From Novosphingobium sp. PP1Y (GTDB taxonomy: Bacteria; Pseudomonadota; Alphaproteobacteria; Sphingomonadales; Sphingomonadaceae), in contig NC_015580.1 in the NCBI RefSeq assembly GCF_000253255.1, positions 2,307,001 through 2,371,000 on the forward strand: a DNA stretch of 64,000 nucleotides. Direction: 5' to 3'. Made by a program: the position numbers and the translations under genes. The stretch's first letter is position 1, and every line of letters starts with the position of its first letter. Under the pieces are notes generated by a model. It was not told the DNA's origin. It saw nothing but the letters and a program-made list of their open reading frames with translations, and made no database searches. This document shows positions 1-8,611 of this stretch, in pieces.

Positions 1-179
1 TGGCTTATTTACGCGAATCGCGGCAGTTTCCTTGCTGATGAGGGCCTTTCGCCGTGCTTTGAGGACGGGATGCCGAACCTTGGCAGGTCCGCTTCCATGC
101 CGGGAACCGCAGCGAACCCGCGGCGTAGACGATGGCATGATCAGGCGGTTTGCGCAGGAATGAGCAAGGAGCGATTCAG

Positions 180-896
180 ATGACATGCGCCTGTATCTTC
201 GGTGCCGGCGGCGGAATCGGTTCGGCGCTCGTCGAAGCGCTGGCCGCGCGTAGCGATGTCGAGCGGGTCTATGCCGCCAGTCGAAAGTCCCTGGCGCTTG
301 GCGGCAAGATCGTCCCTCTTGCCTGTGATGTGACCGACGAAGGCGCAATTGCCGAGGCTGCACACCGCATGGAGCGGGAAGGGCTGCCTGACCTCGTGAT
401 CGTTGCCAGCGGGGCGCTCGACTTTGCCGACGGGGCAGGGCCCGAACGGTCTTATCGAAAACTGGACCAGGCAAGGATGGCGCAGCTCTTCGCGCTCAAT
501 ACGATTGCCCCGGCCATGGTTGCTCGCCATGTGCTGCCGCTGCTCCCAAGGGACAAGCGCAGTGTCTTTGCGGCCATTTCAGCGAGAGTGGGTTCGATTG
601 CGGACAATCGCCTGGGCGGATGGCACAGCTATCGGGCCTCGAAGGCGGCACTGAACATGCTGATCCGCAATTTCGCTATCGAACTGGGGCGCACCCACCG
701 CCAAAGCGTGATCGTTTCGCTCCATCCCGGCACCGTGGATACGCCGCTTTCACGTCCCTATCAGCGTAATCTGCCCGATGGCCAGGTAACCGATGCCGCG
801 CAGGCTGCGCAAAGTCTGCTGACCGTCATCGATGGACTCGGACCTGCCGATAGCGGCGGGTTTTTTGCGTGGGACGGTCAGTCGATCCCGTTCTGA
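180..896 (+). CDS. Short-chain dehydrogenase/reductase (CsgA/C-factor-like SDR)
   Basis: Classical SDR of 238 aa, a cytoplasmic NAD(P)-dependent oxidoreductase of unknown substrate. The N-terminal Rossmann glycine motif is FGAGGGIGSAL (about residues 7-17). The active-site region reads SAR...GGWHSYRASKAALNM, so the catalytic Y-x3-K is YRASK. HPGTVDT matches the usual P-G-x-V-x-T segment after the active site. I start at ATG 180 because an AGGAG lies about 9 bases upstream; a TTG at 150 is in frame but would place extra residues before the Rossmann strand. It converges on rne with a shared terminator between them. The lack of a canonical NNAG motif and the general pattern fit the C-factor-like subgroup; the substrate cannot be inferred. 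Confidence 0.85.
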   Translation: MTCACIFGAGGGIGSALVEALAARSDVERVYAASRKSLALGGKIVPLACDVTDEGAIAEAAHRMEREGLPDLVIVASGALDFADGAGPERSYRKLDQARMAQLFALNTIAPAMVARHVLPLLPRDKRSVFAAISARVGSIADNRLGGWHSYRASKAALNMLIRNFAIELGRTHRQSVIVSLHPGTVDTPLSRPYQRNLPDGQVTDAAQAAQSLLTVIDGLGPADSGGFFAWDGQSIPF

Positions 897-933
897 TGGA
901 ATAGCTGGGTCGGTCCACGGACCCGCAAAAAAG

Positions 934-973
934 AAAAAGCCCCGCAGCACGCAATGGCGCTGCGGGGCTTTTT
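934..973. terminator. Bidirectional Rho-independent terminator
   Basis: A perfect 15-bp inverted repeat (934-948 and 959-973) has a GC-rich core (GCCCCGCAGC), flanked by five As on the left and five Ts on the right. It can therefore terminate both the SDR gene from the left and rne from the right. Confidence 0.9.
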
Positions 974-986
974 CTGTCGGTTGGGC

Positions 987-3836
987 TTATTCGCCGAACG
1001 TGCGCTGCCACCAGCCTCGACGCGGGCGCTCGGCGCTCTCGTCATTGGCTGCTTCGTCACCTGACGATGCGTCCGCAGTCACTTCCTCGCCAACAGGGGC
1101 GGCTTCGACGGGCGTCGCTTCAGGCGCAGCGGCCTCAACTGCAACCGGCTCTGCTTCCTCGGCGGGCTTGGGCTCGGCCTTCTTGCGGCGCGCGCGCTTG
1201 GGCTTTGCCGGCGCTTCCTCGGCGGCAGGGGCGTCCTCTGCGGCTGCTTCCACCACTTCGGCTTCGGGCTTGGGCTCGGCCTTCTTGCGGCGGGTGCGCT
1301 TGGGCTTGGCCGGCGCTTCCTCGGCAGCAGGGGCATCCTCAGCGGGAGCCTCGGCCGCTTCGGCTTCGGGCTTGGGCTCGGCCTTCTTGCGGCGGGTGCG
1401 CTTGGGCTTGGCCGGCGCTTCCTCGGCAACCGGAGTTTCCTCGGCCGGAGCTTCGGCAGCGACTGCTTCAGGCGCTTCCTCAACTGCGGCTTCGGCTGCT
1501 TCGGGCTTGGGCTCGGCCTTCTTGCGGCGCGTGCGCTTCTTCGGCTTGGGAGCTTCCTCAACCTCAGGCTCGGCCTCGGCTACCGGAGTGGCCTCGATCG
1601 GAGCTTCGGCTTCGGCAGGAGCTTCGGCAACGTCTGCGTCCTCGTGCGAACCCTGGCTGTCGTCGCCGGCTTCACCCTCGGTCTGCTCGCCTGCCTCGTC
1701 GACGCGCCGTCCGCGCCTGCGGCGACCGCCACGGCGGCGGCGCTTGCGGGGCGCATCGCCTTCCTCATCGTCACCGCCGGCGAAGGTTTCTTCGCCCTCG
1801 TTGTCGTTTTCGGCGCTCTCGGAGGCTTCGGTTTCGGCGCTTTCGTCGCCTGACTGCTCGTCACGACGGTCGCGATTGCGACCGCGACGGCGACGGCGAC
1901 GCTTGCGGCGGCCTTCGCCCTCGGAGCGGGCTTCGGCGTCCTCGCGCTCGATCTCGTCCTCGTCATCCTCAGGGATGTCGTCATCCTCGACCTCGACGGC
2001 AATCGGCTCGAAGCGGGGCACGAATTCGTTGCGCGGACCCGACGAGATGACGCGCATCTTGGCGCCTTCGTTCTCACCTTCCGGAATGACTTCGACTGCC
2101 ACGCCGTAGCGAGCCTCGATGTCGGCCAGGTCGGTGCGCTTGGCATTGAGCAGGTAGACTGCCGCTTCGGTCGACGCGAAGAGCGAGACGACCACGCCCT
2201 TGCCCTTGGCCGCTTCGTCCTCGATCAGGCGCAGCGCCGAGAGACCTGCCGAGCTGGCGGTACGCACGAGGCCGGTACCGTCGCAATGCGGGCAGGAGCG
2301 GGTGGTCGCTTCCAGAACGCCGGTGCGCAGGCGCTGGCGGCTCATTTCCATCAGGCCGAAGCTGGAGATGCGACCGACCTGGATGCGTGCCCGATCGTTC
2401 TTGAGCGCGTCTTTCATCGCCTTCTCGACCTTGCGGACGTTGGAGCCGTACTCCATGTCGATGAAGTCGATCACGACGAGTCCGGCCATGTCGCGCAGGC
2501 GCAGCTGACGGGCGATTTCCTGGGCCGCTTCGAGATTGGTGGCGACCGCCGTCTGCTCGATACCGTGCTCCTTGGTGGCGCGGCCCGAGTTGATGTCGAT
2601 CGAAACGAGCGCTTCGGTCGGGTTGATGACGATGTAGCCGCCCGAGCGAAGCTGCACGACAGGGTCGTACATCGCGGTAAGCTGGTCTTCGGCGCCATAG
2701 CGCTGGAACAGCGGAACCGGGTCGGAATAGGGCTTCACCCGCCGCGCATGGCTGGGCATGAGCAGCTTCATGAAGTCCTTGGCGGCGCGGTAGCCTTCCT
2801 CGCCCTCGACCACGACTTCCTCGATCTCGCGATTGTAGATGTCGCGGATCGCGCGCTTCACGAGGTCGCTGTCCGAATGGATCAGCGAGGGAGCGGCCGA
2901 GCCGAGCGTCTTTTCGCGCAGTTCGTCCCAGAGACGGGCGAGATAGTCGAAGTCGCGCTTGATCTCGGTCTTGGTGCGCTGGAGGCCGGCGGTGCGCACG
3001 ATGCAGCCCATCGAACGCGGCAGCTCAAGCTCTGCAATGATCGACTTGAGGCGCTTGCGGTCCGAGGCCGAGCTGATCTTGCGGCTGATGCCGCCGCCGT
3101 GGCTCGAGTTCGGCATGAGCACGCAGTAACGGCCAGCAAGGCTGAGGTACGTGGTCAGCGCCGCGCCCTTGTTGCCGCGCTCTTCCTTGACGACCTGCAC
3201 CAGCAGGACCTGGCGCCGGTGGATGACGTCCTGGATCTTGTAGCGGCGGCGCAGGGCGATGCGCTTGGCGCGCAGTTCGTCGGCTTCCTTCGAACGGCCC
3301 TTGCCCTGGCGGCGGCGACCGCGACGGCGCGAACCGCCGTGCTCGTCTTCCGACGTTTCGCCTTCTTCCTCGCTGCCGTGGTCGAAGCCGTTCTCGACGT
3401 TGCCATCCTCGATGGTGGCGACTTCGTCCTTTTCGGATGTGTCGACTTCGGTCAGGCCGCCGTCGTCGAAGTCTTCGCCGTCGTTGCCGTTTTCATCGTC
3501 GTCCTCATCGTCGCCGTCACGGGCGCGCAGGGCGGCTTCTTCTTCGGCATGGGCCGCTTCTTCGGCCAGAAGCGCTTCGCGGTCTTCCTTCGGAATCTGG
3601 TAGTAGTCGGGATGAATTTCGCTGAAGGCGAGGAAGCCGTGACGGTTTCCTCCGAAGTCGACGAAGGCAGCCTGCAGCGAAGGTTCCACACGGGTCACCT
3701 TCGCGAGGTAGATGTTGCCTTTTATCTGCTTGCGTTCGGTCGATTCGAAATCGAACTCTTCAATGCGATTTCCCTTGAGTACGGCCACCCGCGTTTCTTC
3801 CGGGTGGCGCGCATCGATGAGCATGCGCGTTGCCAT
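987..3836 (-). CDS. rne: Ribonuclease E (Rne/Rng family)
   Basis: Endoribonuclease of 949 aa, the scaffold of the RNA degradosome, acting in mRNA decay and rRNA/tRNA processing. The S1 RNA-binding domain spans about residues 35-220 and is interrupted by a very acidic insert (about 90-165) followed by a basic patch, as in other alphaproteobacterial RNase E proteins. The DNase I-like catalytic region has SIDINSG (D414) and VIDFIDM (D457), the expected metal-binding aspartates. The Zn-link is SCPHCDGTG (C515, C518). The tail after about 640 is low-complexity Asp/Glu, Arg and Ala/Pro/Lys sequence with a 34-residue repeat, ending RGWWQRTFGE. Start ATG 3836 follows a GGAG about 8 bases upstream; a longer in-frame start would add 30 unconserved residues. 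The long leader could allow autoregulation, which is known for rne in enterobacteria but not shown here. Confidence 0.97.
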   Translation of the reverse strand: MATRMLIDARHPEETRVAVLKGNRIEEFDFESTERKQIKGNIYLAKVTRVEPSLQAAFVDFGGNRHGFLAFSEIHPDYYQIPKEDREALLAEEAAHAEEEAALRARDGDDEDDDENGNDGEDFDDGGLTEVDTSEKDEVATIEDGNVENGFDHGSEEEGETSEDEHGGSRRRGRRRQGKGRSKEADELRAKRIALRRRYKIQDVIHRRQVLLVQVVKEERGNKGAALTTYLSLAGRYCVLMPNSSHGGGISRKISSASDRKRLKSIIAELELPRSMGCIVRTAGLQRTKTEIKRDFDYLARLWDELREKTLGSAAPSLIHSDSDLVKRAIRDIYNREIEEVVVEGEEGYRAAKDFMKLLMPSHARRVKPYSDPVPLFQRYGAEDQLTAMYDPVVQLRSGGYIVINPTEALVSIDINSGRATKEHGIEQTAVATNLEAAQEIARQLRLRDMAGLVVIDFIDMEYGSNVRKVEKAMKDALKNDRARIQVGRISSFGLMEMSRQRLRTGVLEATTRSCPHCDGTGLVRTASSAGLSALRLIEDEAAKGKGVVVSLFASTEAAVYLLNAKRTDLADIEARYGVAVEVIPEGENEGAKMRVISSGPRNEFVPRFEPIAVEVEDDDIPEDDEDEIEREDAEARSEGEGRRKRRRRRRGRNRDRRDEQSGDESAETEASESAENDNEGEETFAGGDDEEGDAPRKRRRRGGRRRRGRRVDEAGEQTEGEAGDDSQGSHEDADVAEAPAEAEAPIEATPVAEAEPEVEEAPKPKKRTRRKKAEPKPEAAEAAVEEAPEAVAAEAPAEETPVAEEAPAKPKRTRRKKAEPKPEAEAAEAPAEDAPAAEEAPAKPKRTRRKKAEPKPEAEVVEAAAEDAPAAEEAPAKPKRARRKKAEPKPAEEAEPVAVEAAAPEATPVEAAPVGEEVTADASSGDEAANDESAERPRRGWWQRTFGE
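1164..1530 (-). repeat. 34-residue repeats in the RNase E C-terminal tail
   Basis: Four near-identical copies of a segment encoding a TRRKKAEPKPEA-type motif begin near 1164, 1266, 1368 and 1503 (spacing 102, 102 and 135 bases, all multiples of three). The repeats alternate basic KPKRTRRKKAEPKP blocks with acidic/Ala spacers. They are probably part of the intrinsically disordered degradosome scaffold and may vary in copy number by slippage. Confidence 0.85.
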
Positions 3837-4433
3837 TATGTGATCTCCAAGCGCGCCTCGTCCCGGCCGGATCAGCCGAGGTGGCGCGATTCTGTTCGAA
3901 ATAGCCCGATGCGTTGCCGAAGGCATGGCCGATCTCGGCGTGGCTCTTCGGTTTCCGGGCGTGGGTAAGAATGAAGTCGGGGCAATCCAGCGCCCCGTTT
4001 GCGGCTATCGTTACATCCGCTTCGAAAGCGGTGAGCGTGTCTGCGAGAGGAAGGCCGCGTGGCGAAATCGTACACGCGTTGAATTGCGACCAGACCGCCC
4101 ACGCCCTCGGGGGCGTCGGCTGGCAAGGCGGCAATTGGCTTCTCATGTCTCGCGTCAACCTGTTAGGATCCGGAACAATTTCCGGCTTTGACGGCCGGAG
4201 CTTCGTCGCTGTCGGTCCTGTCCGGCACCATTTTGTGGCGCTTGTCCGGATTGCAAGGACCGAAGCATTCTCGCCCCGGGTCGGTTTGGCCTAGCATTCA
4301 TGGCCTTGCACGGCAAGTTACTTGCCTGACAGATATCTGACACTGGCATGGTTACGGATTTCTTTCCGAATTCCGTGGGAAGTGCGCAGGCAAAGGATTG
4401 TCGAGGCGCGGCCCGGCACTTAGTCACTCGGCC
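3837..4433. other. Divergent intergenic region / rne 5' leader
   Basis: About 600 bases without a convincing gene separate rne (leftward) from the amidase gene (rightward). The small open frames here show no family resemblance. It must hold both promoters; I could not place consensus -35/-10 boxes with confidence. The length suggests a long rne 5' untranslated leader. A short inverted repeat (CCGGAA-N4-TTCCGG, about 4170-4185) is visible but has no T-run. Confidence 0.5.
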
Positions 4434-5303
4434 ATGTCGCGGGTCGTTCGCCTGATTGTGTTCCTGTCCGTGCCGCTCTCGCTGGCGCTGGCGGCTTATG
4501 TGATCCACCGCGAACTGGAGCGCCCCGTCGGCGCCCGGCACCATGTAATCCGCTTCGACATGCCCGCCATCGATACCCCGGTCGACCTGCCCAGGGTCGA
4601 AGGGCCGCCCGATGCCAGCCGTCCGCTGGTGGTGATCGATGCCGGACATGGCGGCTTCGATCCGGGCGCGGGGCAGGGGGCGCTGAAGGAAAAGAGCGTT
4701 GCCCTGCAGATCGCGCTGGCCGTGCGGGACCGTCTTCTGGAAGGCGGCGGCGTGCGCGTGGCGCTTACGCGAGACAACGACCGTTTTATCGCCCTTGCCG
4801 ACCGCCCCGATATTGCCCGGCGCCTGGGTGCTGACCTGTTCGTTTCGATCCATGCCGACAGCGCCGAAAACGACACCGCGCGCGGGGCGAGCGTCTACGT
4901 CTTGTCTGAAAAGGGCTCCGGCGAGGCAGCCCGCCGCTTTGCCGCGACCGACAGTACCTCGATAAAGGTGAACGGCGTGCCGCTATCCGGGATCGATTCC
5001 GATGTCGGCAAGATCCTCCTCGACCTGTCGCAGCGCGATACCCAGGCCAGTTCGAGCGAAATTGCCGGGCTCCTGCTGCGCGAATTGCAGGAGGCTCATG
5101 TCGGCCTGCATCGCGACCATGTCGAAACCGCTGCGCTGGCGGTGCTCAAGGCGCCCGACATTCCCTCGATCCTGCTCGAAACCGGATACATCAACAATGT
5201 GGACGATGCGCAGTTTCTCGGCTCGAAACAGGGGCAGCGCACGGTCGCCGGCGCCACGTCACGGGCGATCCGTGCCTTTTTCGCCAGGAAAGCGGCGCTC
5301 TAG
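4434..5303 (+). CDS. N-acetylmuramoyl-L-alanine amidase (Amidase_3)
   Basis: Zinc-dependent amidase of 289 aa that cuts the amide bond between N-acetylmuramic acid and L-alanine in peptidoglycan, in the periplasm. An N-terminal hydrophobic stretch (about residues 5-23) is a signal peptide or anchor. Zinc ligands are seen as H72 in VVIDAGHGGFDPG, E86 in LKEKSVAL and H140 in LFVSIHADS. The catalytic glutamate is E249 in ILLETGYINN. There is no separate AMIN domain, so targeting to the septum would have to differ from E. coli AmiC. I chose ATG 4434; a TTG at 4398 is in frame but adds an unlikely N-terminus. It is followed after 51 bases by PBP1A, so hydrolase and synthase are probably co-expressed, a common sphingomonad arrangement beside rne. 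Confidence 0.92.
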   Translation: MSRVVRLIVFLSVPLSLALAAYVIHRELERPVGARHHVIRFDMPAIDTPVDLPRVEGPPDASRPLVVIDAGHGGFDPGAGQGALKEKSVALQIALAVRDRLLEGGGVRVALTRDNDRFIALADRPDIARRLGADLFVSIHADSAENDTARGASVYVLSEKGSGEAARRFAATDSTSIKVNGVPLSGIDSDVGKILLDLSQRDTQASSSEIAGLLLRELQEAHVGLHRDHVETAALAVLKAPDIPSILLETGYINNVDDAQFLGSKQGQRTVAGATSRAIRAFFARKAAL

Positions 5304-5354
5304 GCGCGTGATATCTGGCATATCGCCGAAGGCTCATGCTAGAGGGCTGGCGCA

Positions 5355-7886
5355 ATGACCGACGAGACGAACGAGCAGGGCGGCCAGCAGCCGCCTGAAG
5401 ACTTCACTTTCCGGATCCGCAGGGAAGCGTCGGGAGGGCTCTCCGTAGTCCGCCAGCTCTGGCGCACCAGCAACTGGGTGCGCCGCTTCGCCTATTTGTG
5501 CGTCGTCGGCCTGATCGGTCTGATCGGTTTCTGGATTTTCCTGACGCGCGACCTGCCGGACGCGAACAAGCTGCTCGAGTACCAGCCGCCGCTGCCGACC
5601 ATGGTGCGCGGCCTCGATGGCGAGATCGTCTACAGTTACGCGCGCGAACGGCGCGTACAGCTGCGCTTCGTCGATTTTCCGCGTCCGTTGGTGAACGCCT
5701 TCCTCTCGGCGGAGGACCGCACGTTCTGGACCCATGGCGGCGTCGATTTCGGCGGCTTTGCGGGCGCGGTGGTCGACTACATCGCCAAGTACGGCAGCGG
5801 TGAGCGCGCCAAGGGCGGCTCGACCATCACCCAGCAGGTCGCCAAGAACATTCTGATTGGCGACGAGTACTCGGTCACCCGCAAGCTGAAGGAAATGGTG
5901 CTGGCCCGCCGCATCGAAGGCGTGCTGACCAAGCAGCAGATCCTCGAGCTCTATCTCAACGAGATCCCGCTGGGCCGTCGTTCGTTCGGCGTGCAGGCCG
6001 CCTCGCGCGCTTATTTCGACAAGGACGTCGATGAACTGACGCTCAGCCAGTCGGCTTTCCTTGCGATCCTGCCGCGCGCGCCGGAAGTCTACGGCCGCAA
6101 GAAGCATGCCGAGCGCGCGCTTGAGCGGCGCAACTGGGTGCTGGACCAGATGGTCCGCAATGGCTGGGCAAGCAAGGAAGAAGCAGAGAAGGCCAAGGCC
6201 GAGCCGCTTGGCCTGGTTACCCAGCGCGGAACCAATTACGACCCGGGCAATGGCTACTTCATCGAGGAAGTTCGCCGCCGCCTGATCGATCGCTATGGCG
6301 AGAAGGCCGAGGACGGCCCCAACAGCGTCTACGCCGGCGGCCTGTGGGTGCGCACCTCGCTCGACACCCAGCTGCAGGATTCGGTGCGCGCCGCGCTGCG
6401 CAAGGGTCTGCTGAGCTATCACGGCAACCGCGGCTGGACCGGCCCGATCGCCCACATCAAGGACATGGACAGCTGGCAGACCCAGCTCATCGTGTCGAAC
6501 AAGACGATCGACTACAAGAACTGGAAAGTCGGCGTCATTCTCGGCCTGGACGACGGCAATGGCCAGATCGGTTTTTCCGATGGCAACACCTTCGCCCTGA
6601 CCAATATTCCTGACAAGGCCAAGGTCGGCGATTTCGTCGCGGCTGAACCCGTATCTTCAGGTACTTACGCCGTACGTACCATCCCCGAGGTTTCAGGCGG
6701 CATGGTCATGGAGCAGCCCTGGTCCGGGCGCGTTCTTGCCATGCAGGGCGGCTTCGATTCCGGGCTGGGTTCATTCAACCGCGCCACCCAGGCCGAACGC
6801 CAGCCGGGCTCGACGATCAAGCCCTTCGTCTATGCGACCGCGCTGCAATACGGGATGACCCCGGCAACCCAGGTGCTCGACGGTACGTTCTGCGTCTTCC
6901 AGGGCGCGGGGCTGGGCGACAAGTGCTTCCGCAACTTCGGCAACGAGGGCGGTTCGGGCAGCCACACGATGCGTTGGGGCCTTGAGCAGTCGCGCAACCT
7001 CATGACCGTGCGCATCGCCAACGATACCGGCATGCCGCGCGTCATCCGCACATTCCACAATGTCGGGATCGGCGACTACAAGCCGTATCTTTCCTTCGCG
7101 CTTGGCGCGGGCGAGACGACGGTGGCGCGCATGGCCAATGCCTATTCAGCGCTTGCCAACAATGGCGTGCAGTTCCCTTCGACTGTCATCGACTACGTGC
7201 AGGACCGCAATGGCAAGGTGATCTGGAACGCGGACAAGCGCCGCTGCGATACGTGCAACATGGCCGAATGGGACGGCAAGCCGATGCCGCGCATCAAGCG
7301 CAAGGGCAAGCAGGTGCTCGACGCGGACACCGCATATCAGGTGATCCACATGCTCGAGGGCGTCGTCATCCGTGGCACCGCCGTGCGCCTGCGCGACCTC
7401 AATCTGCCGCTCTTCGGCAAGACCGGCACCACCAACGGCCCGACCGACGTGTGGTTCATGGGCGGCAATCAGGATTACGTGGGCGGCGTCTATGTCGGTT
7501 ACGACAATCCCCGTTCGCTGGGCGGTTACGCCCAGGGTGGCCGGATTGCCGCGCCGATCTTCAAGGACGTTGTGCTCGACACGCGCTCGCGCTGGAGCGA
7601 CCAGCCCTTTGTCGCGCCCGCTGGCATCCGCATGGTTCGCATCGATCGTGTGACCGGCAAGAAGGTCATGGGCGTAGAGCCGACCAACGAGCCCAAGGCC
7701 TCGGTGATCTGGGAAGCCTTCAAGCCCGACACCGAACCGCGGCAGTACACCGCCGAGGACGAATTTACCCGCCGCCGCGATGCGCTGGTATCGGAAATCC
7801 GCGAGGCCCGTCAGGCCCGTTCCGATGCTGCCGCGGCCACCAGCGAGGCTCGCGACTTCGCCGAAGAGCAGGGCGGGGTGTATTAG
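5355..7886 (+). CDS. mrcA: Penicillin-binding protein 1A (bifunctional transglycosylase/transpeptidase)
   Basis: Class A PBP of 843 aa that polymerises lipid II and cross-links peptidoglycan at the cytoplasmic membrane. A single transmembrane anchor lies at about residues 47-67 after a short cytoplasmic tail. The GT51 glycosyltransferase domain shows SAEDRTFWTHGGVD, with the catalytic glutamate, and KGGSTITQQVAKN. An OB-like region follows, then the transpeptidase domain with PGSTIKPFVYA (SxxK, catalytic serine), SRNL (SxN) and FGKTGTTNG (KTG). The length matches the PBP1A family. It sits in a probable operon with the upstream amidase. The C-terminal end is a short charged, Ala-rich tail. Confidence 0.96.
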   Translation: MTDETNEQGGQQPPEDFTFRIRREASGGLSVVRQLWRTSNWVRRFAYLCVVGLIGLIGFWIFLTRDLPDANKLLEYQPPLPTMVRGLDGEIVYSYARERRVQLRFVDFPRPLVNAFLSAEDRTFWTHGGVDFGGFAGAVVDYIAKYGSGERAKGGSTITQQVAKNILIGDEYSVTRKLKEMVLARRIEGVLTKQQILELYLNEIPLGRRSFGVQAASRAYFDKDVDELTLSQSAFLAILPRAPEVYGRKKHAERALERRNWVLDQMVRNGWASKEEAEKAKAEPLGLVTQRGTNYDPGNGYFIEEVRRRLIDRYGEKAEDGPNSVYAGGLWVRTSLDTQLQDSVRAALRKGLLSYHGNRGWTGPIAHIKDMDSWQTQLIVSNKTIDYKNWKVGVILGLDDGNGQIGFSDGNTFALTNIPDKAKVGDFVAAEPVSSGTYAVRTIPEVSGGMVMEQPWSGRVLAMQGGFDSGLGSFNRATQAERQPGSTIKPFVYATALQYGMTPATQVLDGTFCVFQGAGLGDKCFRNFGNEGGSGSHTMRWGLEQSRNLMTVRIANDTGMPRVIRTFHNVGIGDYKPYLSFALGAGETTVARMANAYSALANNGVQFPSTVIDYVQDRNGKVIWNADKRRCDTCNMAEWDGKPMPRIKRKGKQVLDADTAYQVIHMLEGVVIRGTAVRLRDLNLPLFGKTGTTNGPTDVWFMGGNQDYVGGVYVGYDNPRSLGGYAQGGRIAAPIFKDVVLDTRSRWSDQPFVAPAGIRMVRIDRVTGKKVMGVEPTNEPKASVIWEAFKPDTEPRQYTAEDEFTRRRDALVSEIREARQARSDAAAATSEARDFAEEQGGVY

Positions 7887-7937
7887 GCTGCGGGAATGGC
7901 CGCGCGCCCGTTCGGCGCGCTGCCGCCCGGGCGTGGA

Positions 7938-8114
7938 TCAGCCCGGTTTCGCAACGAGTTTGCTGCGCAGGGCCTTGAGCTTTTCGTTGAGCTGTTGAAG
8001 CTGTTCGGGCGGGGTGCCTGTGGCTTCCATCACTTCCAAAGGCACGCAGCGCGCCTCTTGGAGGATCGTCATGCCCTGATCGGTCAGCGACACGCGCATG
8101 ACGCGCACGAGGCG
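7938..8114 (-). pseudogene. C-terminal remnant of a MarR/OhrR-type regulator
   Basis: The leftward frame from about 8114 encodes RVMRVSLTDQG...ARCVPLEVMEATGTPPEQL and ends at a stop at 7938. This matches the wing end and C-terminal dimerisation helices of MarR-family OhrR proteins. The DNA-binding helix-turn-helix that should precede it is absent; upstream of 8114 the sequence becomes a remnant of ohr on the other strand. The frame stays open to 8384, but that extension is antisense to ohr and has no regulator similarity. I read it as a deletion scar. The functional OhrR, if any, must be elsewhere. Confidence 0.65.
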
Positions 8115-8400
8115 CGCGACGGCAAGGCTTAAACCGACGACGGCAGCTTCTCGGTGAAATTGGGAACGCCCGGGGAATTGGGCGGTGACGGCGACGGCAA
8201 AAATCCTGAACAGCTCTTCGCATCGGGTTTGGCCGCGTGCTTTCTCAGCGCGATGAAACTTGTCTGCCTCGCAGAACAAGGACCTCCCGGACATTCCTGC
8301 CGACGCCAGCGTCATTGTCACGGTCGGCAACGGACCGCGCAGCGACAAGGGTTCTGGCCTGATCGTCGCGCTTGAAGCAAGCATGCCGGGCGGGGAATCT
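8115..8400 (+). pseudogene. ohr: Degraded ohr (Ohr/OsmC-family organic hydroperoxide resistance) remnant
   Basis: Ohr reduces organic hydroperoxides with a pair of redox cysteines. Here the rightward frame gives DDGSFSVKLGTP, KNPEQLFASGLAACFLSAMKL (about 8133-8258). After a frameshift near 8255-8265 the adjacent frame gives IPADASVIVTVGNGPR and LIVALEASMPG (to about 8395). Both pieces line up in order with Ohr. Residues before DDGSF are missing, an in-frame TAA lies at 8130-8132, and nothing resembling the C-terminal VCPYS cysteine motif follows. It is therefore a truncated and frameshifted pseudogene, fused head to head with the ohrR remnant. Confidence 0.7.
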
Positions 8401-8611
8401 CGCTTGGCCTCATTTATCGATGACCGACAGGGCGCGCTGGAGGGCCCCTGTCACCCTTCGGGGTAATCCATAAGTCTTGCAGGCTCCACCAATCGCGCGA
8501 ATGGAGCCCTGCTGTCGACTTCATTAGATTTGGCCAAGTCGCGGGCACGGCTGTGGCGGTCTGGCGCGCGATGTCAAAGCAAGAATCGCAGATCCCGAGG
8601 GTGCCGGTATC

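Noticed and set aside
832..2109. Ser/Ala/Arg-rich frame antisense to the RNase E tail
   Set aside because: It merely mirrors the repetitive Ala/Pro/Lys/Glu codons of the rne C-terminus.
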